Below, one piece after another: positions 9,979 to 19,200 of a stretch of 41,382 nucleotides of DNA. Both the position numbers and the translations under genes were made by a program. Location: NCBI GenBank assembly GCA_030407315.1, contig JALQPE010002936.1, positions 1 to 41,382 of the forward strand, written 5' to 3'. This stretch comes from Asparagopsis taxiformis (taxonomy: Eukaryota > Rhodophyta > Florideophyceae > Bonnemaisoniales > Bonnemaisoniaceae). Below the pieces are notes generated by a model. It worked only from the letters and a program-made list of their open reading frames with translations. It was not told where the DNA came from and made no database searches. Numbering within the stretch: the first letter of the stretch is position 1; each line of letters starts with the position of its first letter.

Positions 9979-10626
9979 TTATTCATCATGATATTCCGGT
10001 AGAATATTCTTCTTTCGGATGTATTCTAACCATATTCCAGTCTTCGTGCCATCTCTGTCTATGAAATCCCTCGTAGGTTGCCATGAAGCATCATGCGTAG
10101 GACTACCTTTCATCAAGGTTAGGAACTGATATCCTCGTCCTCTTTTTCTATGATTCAAGATCGCTTCAACCTCGATTTCATCACCTTCAATAGCAGGGAC
10201 AGGGGCCGGTACAGGAGGTATTGGAGCAGCAATATCACTCGGTTGTTCTATATGAGGAATTGTGTGGCTGACATTAACAACAGGATGAATCTTGATATGA
10301 TCAGGAAGATCCAACCTAACTGCATTTTTGCCTATCAATTCCTTCACAACAAACGGTCCAAAACGTCTTGCTGTCAACTTCTCCTTTTCCTGAGACTGGG
10401 AGTATGCATCCCTGAACAAAGACCTGTTAATCCATAACTTGGATCCCACCCTATAGTCTGGATCCTTGAACTTTCTGGAGGCATACGCACTCTGTGCTGC
10501 TTTCGCAATGTTGTAAGAGTACTTAGCATCTTCAAGAGAAGCTGTAAGCCGTTTCTTGAATTCCTCAACACTTTGCACAGGTATCTCATTTCCAGACACA
10601 AAGTCCAAAGGAGATTTGGAATCCAT
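9979..10626 (-). CDS. gypsy pol C-terminal part: integrase tail and chromodomain
   Basis: About 215 codons that continue integrase in a different frame from the main pol frame. The early part (VGSKLWINRSLF ... RRFGPFVVKELIG) is the integrase C-terminal GPY/F-like region. The end carries a chromodomain (EIEVEAILNHRKRGRGYQFL then HDASWQPTRDFID, about residues 149-195), which in chromoviruses guides integration to modified chromatin. The ATG at 10626 is unlikely to be a real start. The preceding pol frame leaves the expected sequence at an A-run (T-run 10615-10617 on the given strand) where one base appears missing. Stop at 9979, 28 bp before the polypurine tract. Confidence 0.8.
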   Translation of the reverse strand: MDSKSPLDFVSGNEIPVQSVEEFKKRLTASLEDAKYSYNIAKAAQSAYASRKFKDPDYRVGSKLWINRSLFRDAYSQSQEKEKLTARRFGPFVVKELIGKNAVRLDLPDHIKIHPVVNVSHTIPHIEQPSDIAAPIPPVPAPVPAIEGDEIEVEAILNHRKRGRGYQFLTLMKGSPTHDASWQPTRDFIDRDGTKTGIWLEYIRKKNILPEYHDE

Positions 10627-13600
10627 CCCAGGTCCAGCTCAAAAGGGGACATACCTAGATCTTCAGAAACAGCAGAATTGTAGGAAAACTCTGCAGATGG
10701 TAGAAGTTCATCCCAATTGTCTTGGTTATAGGAACAATAGCACCGAAGATAGTTCTCAATCATCCGATTCATGATTTCGGACGTGCCATCCGTCTGTGGG
10801 TGCCTGCTCGTAGACATCTTGAGCTTAACGCCACAAAGTTCCATCAAACAATCCCAAAACTTGGATGTAAACTTTCTATCTCGATCCGATACCACATTGT
10901 CAGGAAGTCCATGAAGCTTGAATATGTTGGAGAAGAATGCATTCGCAACATCCTCAGCAGTGTCAGTACCTCTTGACTTGATAAAATGAACTCTTCTCGT
11001 CAACCGGTCTACCCAGGTAGTTATGGCATCATAACCGTCTTTTGTCTTGGGTAGACTTACGATAAAGTCGGTTGCTAGAGATCCCCATCTTCTCTCAGGA
11101 ATCTCTAAAGAAGTTGGATCAGTCAACTTCTTCTGATTAGAGTCTTTGTATTGCTGACACTTCATGCATCCCTCCACATACTTCCGGACATCCCGGGCTT
11201 TGTGTCTCCAATGGAATTTTTCAAGTCTTGCTAGCGTCTTCAAGAACTTGAAATGACCGCTTATCCTAGAGTCATGTGCCATTTGCAAAATACTGGACAC
11301 AGACCTTCTCGGTACACACAACTTTCCATTGTGAAATAGCCTCGCCCGTTCACGACAAAACAATGGTATGATCTTTTCCAGTTTCCGTTTCTGAATCTCA
11401 TCTTCAGGAAAATCTCCTTCCATGGCTCTTACCACTGGTCCGAAGAACTGGTCATCATCATATCGGGTTACAATGTCCTCAAAATTGATTTCAGGTACTT
11501 CAATATTGCTAAATGAAGCATTTCGCCCAGTTATAACGTGAGGAGCCCTTGATAAAACATCACCCAATACATGAATCTTGCCAGGTTTGAGGGTTATCGG
11601 GAATATACCAAAGTTACCTAGAGTTTCCAACCATCTCGCTTCTTTTCGACTCAACTTGGCTTTCGAAAAGAAACTCTTTAGCACTTGGTTGTCTGTGAAT
11701 ATTTCAAATTCAACTCCTTCGAGGTAACATCGAAATCTTTCCAAGAAACAAATCAAAGCCAAAAGTTCTCGGTCATTCGCTGTATAATCTGCCTCAGTGG
11801 ATGATAACTTCTTTGAGTAGAAGGCAATAACACGATCCTTCCCATTCTCGTCCAGCTGAGTTAGAGTACCACCAACAGCGAGCTGAGATGCATCAACATG
11901 ACCTCGGAAGGCCTTTCTCCAATCAGGTGCAACTAATATTGGAGCCTGAATCATTGCATCTTTCAACTTTTGGAAAGCTTCATCACAGATTTCATCCCAT
12001 TGTCCAATACCCTTTTCTTTCTTCGTCAGATCCGTCAATGGAGCCGCAATCCCAGAGAATTTCGGAATGAACCTTCGGAAAAACTGTAAGAGACCAAGGA
12101 AACTTCTCAACTCTGTCAATGATTTTGGTTTTGGCCAGGTTTTAAGGACGTCAACCTTTTCAGGATTAACCCTGATGCCGTCTCTACCAACCAAAAATCC
12201 CAAGAAGTCGATCTCTGTCTGAAAGAATTCACATTTCTTTGGAGAAACGTACAATTCATTTCTTTTCAGACGTTCCAATACAGTTTCCAAATTCCGAAAA
12301 TGTTCCTCTTCCGTCTTGCTGAATACTAGTAGATCATCCATGTAAACAACCAAGAAAACATCAATGCAATCATAGAAAATCTGGTTCATCAAGGTCTGAA
12401 ACGTTGCAGGAGCGTTACACAAACCCATAGGCATGACAAGATATTCGAACTGCCCATATTTTGTATTAAACGCTGTTTTCTCGATGTCTTCCGGCTTCAC
12501 CCTGATCTGATGGAACCCCGTCTTGAGGTCTAGTTTTGAAAAATATTTTGATCCCCCAAGGCGATCAAACATTTCATCAGATCTCGGCAATGGAGCATTG
12601 TTCCTCTTCGTGATTCGATTCAAAGCTCGATAATCGACTACTCCACGAAGCTTGTCTTTCTCTTTGACAAAGAACAGAGGAGCTCCATAAGGTGACTTAC
12701 TTGATCTTATTTTTCCTTTCTTCAGCAGTTCCTCGACATATTCTTTAGCTGCTCTTAGTTCCGCGGGAGACAGCTGAAATAGAGGTCTCAGTGGAGGTTT
12801 AGCATCTTTCTGAACATCGATCGCGTGATCTACTGTTCGCTTGGGAGGAAGTCCATCTGGAAGATCACTTCTGAACACTTCCTGGTACTTTGTCAGTAAC
12901 TTCCCCAACCTCTCACTGTGTTTGGAACCTTTCATTCCCTGAATATTTTCCTTTTCGAACACTTGATACACTTCAAAGTCATTACTGTTCTTCCTGTTCC
13001 GTAACATTTTTCTGAATTTTCTCACTCCAAGATTCGTCACATGAATCCTTGGATCATCAGGATCTTTACAGGCGTGAAGCAACTGATGGCCACATTTCAC
13101 AATCTTTTTTTTGTAATCGATAACTGGATTGTGGGCGACATGCCATGGCATCCCCAAAAGAACATCATACCTACAATTGGCAACAACCCAATTTGATGTA
13201 TAGGTATGTGAACCCATATTCAATGTTCCTTTGATGATTACTTCAGATGCTTCTTCCGTGGAACCTTTTCGAGAGTGTGAGACTTGTATTTTCTCTTTCT
13301 GAATCATGAAATTTCCTCGAGATTTCTGCTTCCTCAGAAACTCGGCCCCTACTACGTTGGTATTGCATCCATCATCTTTCAATACTTTGACTGGTAATCC
13401 GTTCAACTTTCCATGGAAAACCAATAATGGATCTACTGGTATAGGGTCATCAGTAGTGATGCTTTCTTTCCCAACAATAGTATTTGATTCAGCTTCCAAG
13501 ACTCTCGGCTCTACACGGCCCTTCTCCTGCCTTGGAACAGCCCTTCCTGGCTTTTCTGGTCTCTTAACTTGCGCATCAGCGCATCGAACATTCACACTCT

Positions 13601-13703
13601 TTTCAGGTCCATCCTGAGCGTACAACTTGTTTTTAGGAGGACCGACTAGTTTTCCTGTGGAAAGGAACTTGGTGCTCCCCAATGAACCTGAGTGTTGTTC
13701 GTA
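10374..13703 (-). CDS. gypsy pol: protease, reverse transcriptase, RNase H, integrase
   Basis: Open frame of about 1,100 codons with no ATG at its start. It opens after a TAA near 13703 and overlaps the 3' end of gag in the -1 frame, so a -1 ribosomal shift is the likely route of expression. Order: protease with VLKDDGCNTNVV (Asp-Asp-Gly in place of the usual Asp-Ser/Thr-Gly); reverse transcriptase with VVYMDDLLVFS; RNase H with HVDAS and FTDN; integrase zinc-binding region (HDSRISGH ... CMKCQ); integrase core with ATDFIV, VSDRD and SEIMNRMIE giving the D,D,E triad. Downstream of about 10617 this frame reads nonsense, because the integrase tail continues in the frame of 10626-9979. No canonical slippery heptamer was found in the gag overlap. 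Confidence 0.92.
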   Translation of the reverse strand, partial: YEQHSGSLGSTKFLSTGKLVGPPKNKLYAQDGPEKSVNVRCADAQVKRPEKPGRAVPRQEKGRVEPRVLEAESNTIVGKESITTDDPIPVDPLLVFHGKLNGLPVKVLKDDGCNTNVVGAEFLRKQKSRGNFMIQKEKIQVSHSRKGSTEEASEVIIKGTLNMGSHTYTSNWVVANCRYDVLLGMPWHVAHNPVIDYKKKIVKCGHQLLHACKDPDDPRIHVTNLGVRKFRKMLRNRKNSNDFEVYQVFEKENIQGMKGSKHSERLGKLLTKYQEVFRSDLPDGLPPKRTVDHAIDVQKDAKPPLRPLFQLSPAELRAAKEYVEELLKKGKIRSSKSPYGAPLFFVKEKDKLRGVVDYRALNRITKRNNAPLPRSDEMFDRLGGSKYFSKLDLKTGFHQIRVKPEDIEKTAFNTKYGQFEYLVMPMGLCNAPATFQTLMNQIFYDCIDVFLVVYMDDLLVFSKTEEEHFRNLETVLERLKRNELYVSPKKCEFFQTEIDFLGFLVGRDGIRVNPEKVDVLKTWPKPKSLTELRSFLGLLQFFRRFIPKFSGIAAPLTDLTKKEKGIGQWDEICDEAFQKLKDAMIQAPILVAPDWRKAFRGHVDASQLAVGGTLTQLDENGKDRVIAFYSKKLSSTEADYTANDRELLALICFLERFRCYLEGVEFEIFTDNQVLKSFFSKAKLSRKEARWLETLGNFGIFPITLKPGKIHVLGDVLSRAPHVITGRNASFSNIEVPEINFEDIVTRYDDDQFFGPVVRAMEGDFPEDEIQKRKLEKIIPLFCRERARLFHNGKLCVPRRSVSSILQMAHDSRISGHFKFLKTLARLEKFHWRHKARDVRKYVEGCMKCQQYKDSNQKKLTDPTSLEIPERRWGSLATDFIVSLPKTKDGYDAITTWVDRLTRRVHFIKSRGTDTAEDVANAFFSNIFKLHGLPDNVVSDRDRKFTSKFWDCLMELCGVKLKMSTSRHPQTDGTSEIMNRMIENYLRCYCSYNQDNWDELLPSAEFSYNSAVSEDLGMSPFELDLGWIPNLLWTLCLEMRYLCKVLRNSRNGLQLLLKMLSTLTTLRKQHRVRMPPESSRIQTIGWDPSYGLTGLCSGMHTPSLRKRRS

Positions 13704-14413
13704 TTAAGCCTCTTCTTGACTTCCCCTTTGTGCCTATACGCTCTGCAACCGGGCTTGTGACATACAAAGCATAGGTTCTCACGAATATCCTTCCTCTTCT
13801 GGGCATTCATGGAATGGCTTTTCTCGAAGTTGCCGATTTCCATGGGAGCGTACCCGGAATAACTTGAAGGAACAACTTTTCCTGTATAGAACCCAGCTCC
13901 GTAATAAGCACCATCAACGCTAAGAGCAATATTTGCAGCGGCATCAAGGTCCGATGGATTGTTCTTGCGAACATCAAGAAGAATATGAGACTTGAGACCT
14001 TCACAGAAACGAGCCAACTTCTCACCCTCACTCATATCCTGGATATTGATTACGATGTTCCTAAACTCGGAAAGATAGGCAGAAACGCTTGTTTTCTGTT
14101 TCAACTTGCTGAGCTTATCGCGAGCTCTAACAGCACTATCTTGAGGAACGAACTCTTGAATAACCAGGTTTGAGAAGGCCTCCCAAGAATCAGGCATTTT
14201 CGCTCCGTTGACAACGGTAAACCACCAGTTGGCAGCCACCCCTGTCATGAACGTCGAAGCGAAATCAATAGCTTGTTTATCGGATATTTCTGCATCCGAG
14301 CCTACCTGAATGAGAGAAATGTACCTTCCAACAGAGTGTAGCCACGTCCGAACAGTAAACGCATCACGCGTTCCATCGAATGTCGGGGGCTTATTGGGCT
14401 TCAATAACGACAT
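13646..14413 (-). CDS. gypsy gag (capsid-nucleocapsid)
   Basis: 255 residues from ATG 14413. Residues about 5-160 have the pattern of a retrotransposon gag capsid domain (FDGTRDAFTVRTWLHSVGRY, AANWWFTVV, LSEFRNIVINI). Near residues 215-228 is a zinc-knuckle-like CFVCHKPGCRAYRH, which is CX2CX4CX4H: the last Cys and the His have swapped places relative to the usual CX2CX4HX4C. The gag stop at 13646 lies inside pol. A basic tail follows the knuckle. The product would assemble particles and package element RNA. Confidence 0.9.
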   Translation of the reverse strand: MSLLKPNKPPTFDGTRDAFTVRTWLHSVGRYISLIQVGSDAEISDKQAIDFASTFMTGVAANWWFTVVNGAKMPDSWEAFSNLVIQEFVPQDSAVRARDKLSKLKQKTSVSAYLSEFRNIVINIQDMSEGEKLARFCEGLKSHILLDVRKNNPSDLDAAANIALSVDGAYYGAGFYTGKVVPSSYSGYAPMEIGNFEKSHSMNAQKRKDIRENLCFVCHKPGCRAYRHKGEVKKRLNTNNTQVHWGAPSSFPQEN

Positions 14414-15197
14414 AATGACAGTGTTCTTCCCAAACGTAAAACCTTAAAAAAACTTCTTTCTTCTTCAACAACAAATTTCCAGTTTCCAATTTTTGAAAGG
14501 ATTCGTCCTTTGACGACGGGTCCTCTACCCGCGGAGAGAGGAATTTCAGCACTCTGATCACACCCACCCCAGGGAATGTGGTTCAACGATCCGTTCGGGA
14601 TATCCCCACCAGTTTACGATGTAAACCCTTCGGTGTCCTTACCCTATAAGAAAGTTTCGCGAGTCGACCGTACCCAACTTTCCTCAAGTTTTCCTATCTC
14701 CTCTCCACCCCTCTTAGTCCAAGTCCTTACCCCTATCAAGCCTGCGTTACCCGTATCCGTGACCCTGTCGGTCCACCTAGCTAACAGCCAACAAGTGGAA
14801 TAGGATGTATAGGGAATACAATTGGCGACAGCACAGGACTGGTCAGAGGATAGTCTTGAGAATCAAGAATCCCTCCAGGAAGCTAGACTTCCGATCTAGG
14901 TTCTGTAAGTGGGATGTCTGGCTCTCCAGCCCTCAGACACCACCTGGCCCTCCTGCCCTCAGGTACAACCCGGCTCTCCTGCCCTCGGGTTGACCACTTA
15001 CAGTCCCTCCTGTAGGCCCTTAGTTACCTGGCCTTCCTGCCCTCAGGTAACTTACCCTTGCTCAAGGGGTAGCAGACACTACAGTTCTTACACCTGGCAC
15101 TCCTGCCCTCAGGTGTTCAATAACTCCCAACGATGGCTTTTCAGCCAAGAGCTTGCAGTCGGCCGGCGTTTGCCGAACTGCTCACTCAGTGCGCCCG
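14414..15197 (-). other. gypsy 5' leader
   Basis: About 800 bp of untranslated leader between the primer-binding site and gag. No frame of note. It contains the stem-loop array listed separately, and between loops 4 and 5 a further short hairpin (CCCTTG/CAAGGG, about 15055-15068). Confidence 0.8.
14915..15116 (-). promoter_or_regulatory. array of five stem-loops with conserved loop in gypsy leader RNA
   Basis: Five inverted repeats enclose a 13-nt loop, AGGGCWGGARNGC on the RNA strand. Stems as read on the given strand: TGTCTG/CAGACA (14915-14939), ACCTG/CAGGT (14942-14964), CAACCCG/CGGGTTG (14966-14992), AGTTACCTG/CAGGTAACT (15022-15052) and ACACCTG/CAGGTGT (15090-15116). Stem bases differ from copy to copy but stay complementary while loops barely change, which is the mark of selected RNA structure. 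A role in RNA packaging, dimerisation or translation is inference. Confidence 0.75.
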
Positions 15198-15215
15198 TAG
15201 AAAGCGATGCTACCA
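15198..15215 (-). other. gypsy primer-binding site
   Basis: One base after the 5' LTR the element strand reads TGGTAGCATCGCTTTCTA. TGG pairs with a tRNA CCA end, so the primer would be a tRNA ending GCGATGCTACCA. I could not assign the tRNA. Confidence 0.65.
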
Positions 15216-15216
15216 G

Positions 15217-15578
15217 TGAAACGAATGTGTATACGGGATAGCTGAGTGGTAGTTGTTTTCGTTGAATGATCGATGATGCCTCCGATCCCCCAAGACCGGA
15301 GTTGACCATGCCTTTTTATACCCACCATAGAATTGTAGTTCGATGTCGAACTAATTCTAGAAAATACTAATCAAAATAAAATTATGTCATCAAAAATAAA
15401 TCTAACATGATGCCATCATGACATCACTCGATGACATAGCCAACTAGATACTTCTAGGCGTAACAGCAAGTTACTTTCTAGCAGCCTATAGTATATGAGT
15501 AAACTTAGTGCAACTTGTAGTGTCTAGAATACACTAGTTTATGCTGGCCATTGCTGGCATCAGCTTCAGTTCGTTACA
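15217..15578 (-). repeat. 5' LTR of gypsy element
   Basis: 362 bp, no difference from 9576-9937 seen by eye. TATAAAAAG on the element strand near 15321-15313 would place the transcription start about 75 bp before the LTR end at 15217. Confidence 0.92.
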
Positions 15579-15674
15579 AACTTCTTTGTTCCGAGTGCTA
15601 CCGTAATTGTGAGGACTTGCTGCACAGCTTGTGGAGGTATATTGTCGCTTGGGACGAATCAATGCCAGTTCTAG
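15579..15674 (+). pseudogene. gene 3, 3' part beyond the gypsy insertion
   Basis: Starts with the second AACTT copy and reads NFFVPSATVIV...CCTACGG...NQCQF, then TAG at 15672-15674. It matches the last 31 residues of gene 1 closely and completes the ten-Cys C-terminal module. With the element and one target copy removed, the frame would be continuous, so the gene was intact at the time of insertion. Confidence 0.88.
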
Positions 15675-16073
15675 ATTGGAAAAGAGTCAATGCATGGCTG
15701 AAGAGATAGAGTGAACTGAGCTAGAAGTGGTCAAGGACTCCGTGGTATGCTATAAATTCTAGTCTCAGCAAGATGACAAATTGAGTAGATTCATAATGGA
15801 ATTGATACAGTTGCATGAAAGTTGAGATATGTTTAGAAGGCCGTTGCAATACTTGGTGCAATAGTTATAAAGTGCCTGGTTTAGTCTAAAACATTCTTAT
15901 TGAAAGTATTCATGGAGAAACGCTATCTGCTCAGAGCTTGACGGCGTCAGAAAAGAGGGGAACAGAAAAATAGAACTGTGCCTTCGATCGAGAGCCTTAA
16001 CACGTGGGCACTAATAACATGAGATCTTTCTGGAAATAAACGATGTACCGTTTGAGTTTTAGTCCATAAAAAA
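15675..16073. other. intergenic, gene 3 to copia B
   Basis: 3' flank of gene 3. No open frame or repeat of note seen. Confidence 0.5.
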
Positions 16074-16204
16074 TGTCAGGATGCTAATACAAGACAGCCT
16101 GTCATACGCACCGCCGGCGATCTCAAGGCTCAATGAATAGATATATATTGCCAAGTAAAGACAAAAGAAAGAGAAGGTAGGCGAGGAGCTACCATTGTCT
16201 AACA
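16074..16204 (+). repeat. 5' LTR of copia B (about 131 bp)
   Basis: Begins TGTCAGGATGCTAATACAA, like copia A, and ends TTGTCTAACA just before GGTTAT. A central CACCGCCGGCGATCTC block corresponds to the GC-rich block of the other two LTRs. ATATATAT near 16140-16149 may be its TATA element. Confidence 0.6.
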
Positions 16205-16222
16205 GGTTATCGGCCTTTTTAC
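16205..16222 (+). other. copia B primer-binding site, degenerate
   Basis: GGTTATCGGCC follows the LTR. The first six bases agree with copia A and C, but the CCCAGACGC part is lost. Confidence 0.45.
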
Positions 16223-16261
16223 GCCCACTGCACACGATTGCCCCCAATCCCCTCAACACAA

Positions 16262-19200
16262 ATGGATCGCACCTACCTCCCTCCCCTCGACATCGAACAC
16301 TTCGAGTACTGGCAACGCACCCTGGAAGTGCTCGCCTCGGATCTCATCCTCGAAATCCACCTTAACCCTGCCACCACCGCCCCCACCGATCCCACAGAAT
16401 TCACAGCCTTCAAACGCAACCAAGACCGCCTCTCCCTCCTAATCCTAGCCAGCCTACCCAAAGACATCATCTCACGCCTCGACTCCGCATCCCTTAAGCT
16501 CCATCCACACCTCCTTTTACAGCAACTCCAAAACATTGTAACCGAGCTAACAACCATAGACCATTCCCTCCTCGAAGACACCGCACGCTCCATCACATTC
16601 AACATCGGCGACAACCTCGAAACGTACATCAAAGAGCACGACCTTATCCGTTCCAAAATGCGTCGTGCCGGATACCCGCTCATCGACAAAGAGTCTACAT
16701 CGCTAAAATTCATGCTCCAAGGCATCCGAAACCACCCCGACTACCAAATGACATACGCGATTTTCACACACAACCCACCGTCAACCATAGCGGAATTCAC
16801 CTCAGCAATACGACGCGCGAGCGCCAATATCCAGATACACAAGACAACCAAGTCCCCTACACCTCGACCCACAACGTATCGCCAATACTCGCGCAATGTA
16901 CGCCACCATTCCCAGTGGCAAAAGCCGCCAACCTCCAGAAAATGGTGCACCCTCCACCGCTCGCCGCATCATTCGAACCGCGAATGCAGAGCGCAACTGA
17001 CCCGCACGCACGACTCCAGAGCACACGCCATCCAACCTCGCGATACAGCTCCACACGACACCAATTCAACCGAAGACAACGATTCTTGCTACGATGGTAA
17101 GTTCATTTTGGACTCCGGTGCCTTTCCCTCCCATATCCGCCGCCCACACCCCGGAATGAAGCCCGTCAAGAAACCATGGTTTAAAAGAACAGCTGCTAAC
17201 CGACAACATCGCATCACCCACCGTGGATCGATCAAGATACCCACTAAATGCGGCTCATTACGCATCCCGGACGCGATCGTCGCACCGGACGTCCAACAGA
17301 ATCTCATCTCCGTCAACAGTCTTGCGACCAGACACGGAGACGTGACATTCACAAGTAACGAAGCACTTTTGCGCCGCCAAAACCAACCCAACCGCACCAA
17401 AATCGCGTCATTCCACAACGGCGCATACGTGCTTGACAGTAAACCATCCATTCCTTCCCCATCCACACCACGATGCCTACACACCACCACGAATTCCACA
17501 CGCTCATCAACCAAACCGCCGACATCCGCCCGTACTGCTCCATCCCCAGCCCCAACACGGTCAACCACTTCGTCAACACGACCACGTCGTCGTATGCAAA
17601 CACCTCCTCACCCATCCGCCCCATCCCAAAACACACGTACCAAAACTAAGCTGCTAGACCACCAAAAACCTTGGCGCCAGTCTCCCCGTTCACACACCCC
17701 ACCAAAACCCAAACCTCGCCGAACCCCCTCCATCTACAAAACCACTTACACCGCTCCCAGTGCATCAGCACAAACCCCTCCCAAACCACTACCACCCCAA
17801 TTCCATCACTCCCACACGGACGACCGCGCCGATCAGACTCCCATCACTACATCTTGCCACGAAAACACAACGGAACCACCAACAGAAATCGACATCACAG
17901 AACAACTAACCCCACCTGACCCCGGTCATAATCTTCATCTCCAAATGTCCCACGCCAACCCAGCCACCATCCGTAAAATGTGCAAACATTCCATGCTTCC
18001 TGCCCTTGCACCACACGCAGACGAACCAGCGGCAGACATTACATGCAGCGCATGCACACTCGCCAAACTGAAAACTGCCCCTCACCATCCCGCTGACCAC
18101 AAACACCAAACGGGCAAACACATCTCCTCGGACGTATGCGGCCCAATTCACCCCGTGTCCAGACAAGGCAACAAGTACTTCGTCACCTTCATCAACACCA
18201 AATCCCGCTACATCATCATCCATAGTACACCCGACAGATCGGCCATACCGCGCATCACCATCCATGTCATGGAACATATTCGCACCTTGCACAACAATTA
18301 TCCGTCCTACTTCAGATCGGACAACGCCAAAGAATACCTTTCATCCACGCTCCAGAACGAGCTCGCCCACCGCGGAATTACACACATCCGCACGGTACCC
18401 CACACCCCACAACACAACAGCGTAGCCGAACGCATCAATGGCACGCTCATGGACGCCGTCCGCGCCAATTTGCTCCACAGCGGCCTCCACGCAGTACACT
18501 GGGAAGACGCCCTACACGACGCAGTCTTCAAACGAAACATCACCCTCCATAGCGTCACAAAACAAATTCCGTACACCGTATGGCACGGCCACAAGCCCAA
18601 GATCCAAAGACTTTTTGCATTCGGTCAACTCGGGTACACACCGAACCTGGCACCCAAATCCAAACTCGACAACAGAGGCATACCCATACGATACCTCCAC
18701 GGCATGGATCAACACACAATCATGGCTCTCAACACAGACACCAACCAATCTATGCACATCTCTGCACTAGACTTTCGCCCTTACCATAAGGATAAAGATC
18801 CATCCGCCACAACCTCTATAGCCTTCCGCACATCCGCCCGCCGCCCTCACCAGCACGCACAAGTCATACCATCAGCCATCAACCCAACTACACCAGCTCC
18901 CAAAACCTTCAAACAAGCGCAACGCTATCCAGACGCCCACCTCTGGCAACATGCACACAATGACGAGCTCAACAAACTGGACCAAATGCAAGTTATAACA
19001 TGGACACCCCCACACCTCGTCCCCCCTCACACAAAACCCTTACCCCTCACCATGGCATACAGGTACAAATGATACAGCGCCGGAAACATAACCGAACGCA
19101 AAGCGCGCTGCGCAGTCCGCGGGGACCTAATGCTTCCAGACGTGCACTTCAACTCAAACGACACCGCCACATTTACAGCTGACAAGGCCACCATACGCAT

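Larger units (their letters stand above)
9576..15578 (-). mobile_element. complete Ty3/gypsy chromovirus, 6.0 kb, inserted in gene 3
   Basis: Two 362-bp LTRs with TG...CA ends look identical by eye and are flanked by a 5-bp target duplication. On the minus strand the order is 5' LTR, primer-binding site, 800-bp leader, gag, then pol with protease, reverse transcriptase, RNase H, integrase and chromodomain, polypurine tract, 3' LTR. Integrase after RNase H marks Ty3/gypsy, and the chromodomain marks a chromovirus. Apart from one frame break near 10617 all parts are present, so the insertion must be recent. Confidence 0.95.

Noticed and set aside
14915..15116. CRISPR-like repeat array
   Set aside because: Spacing is irregular, the conserved part is the loop and the variable part is complementary stems, which is the reverse of a CRISPR layout, and the context is a eukaryotic retrotransposon.
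14576..15241. Plus-strand frames in the gypsy leader
   Set aside because: They run opposite to the element, across the stem-loop array and into the LTR, with no recognisable protein.
16273..18757. Minus-strand frames opposite copia B
   Set aside because: Antisense shadows of a long, clearly coding gag-pol frame.
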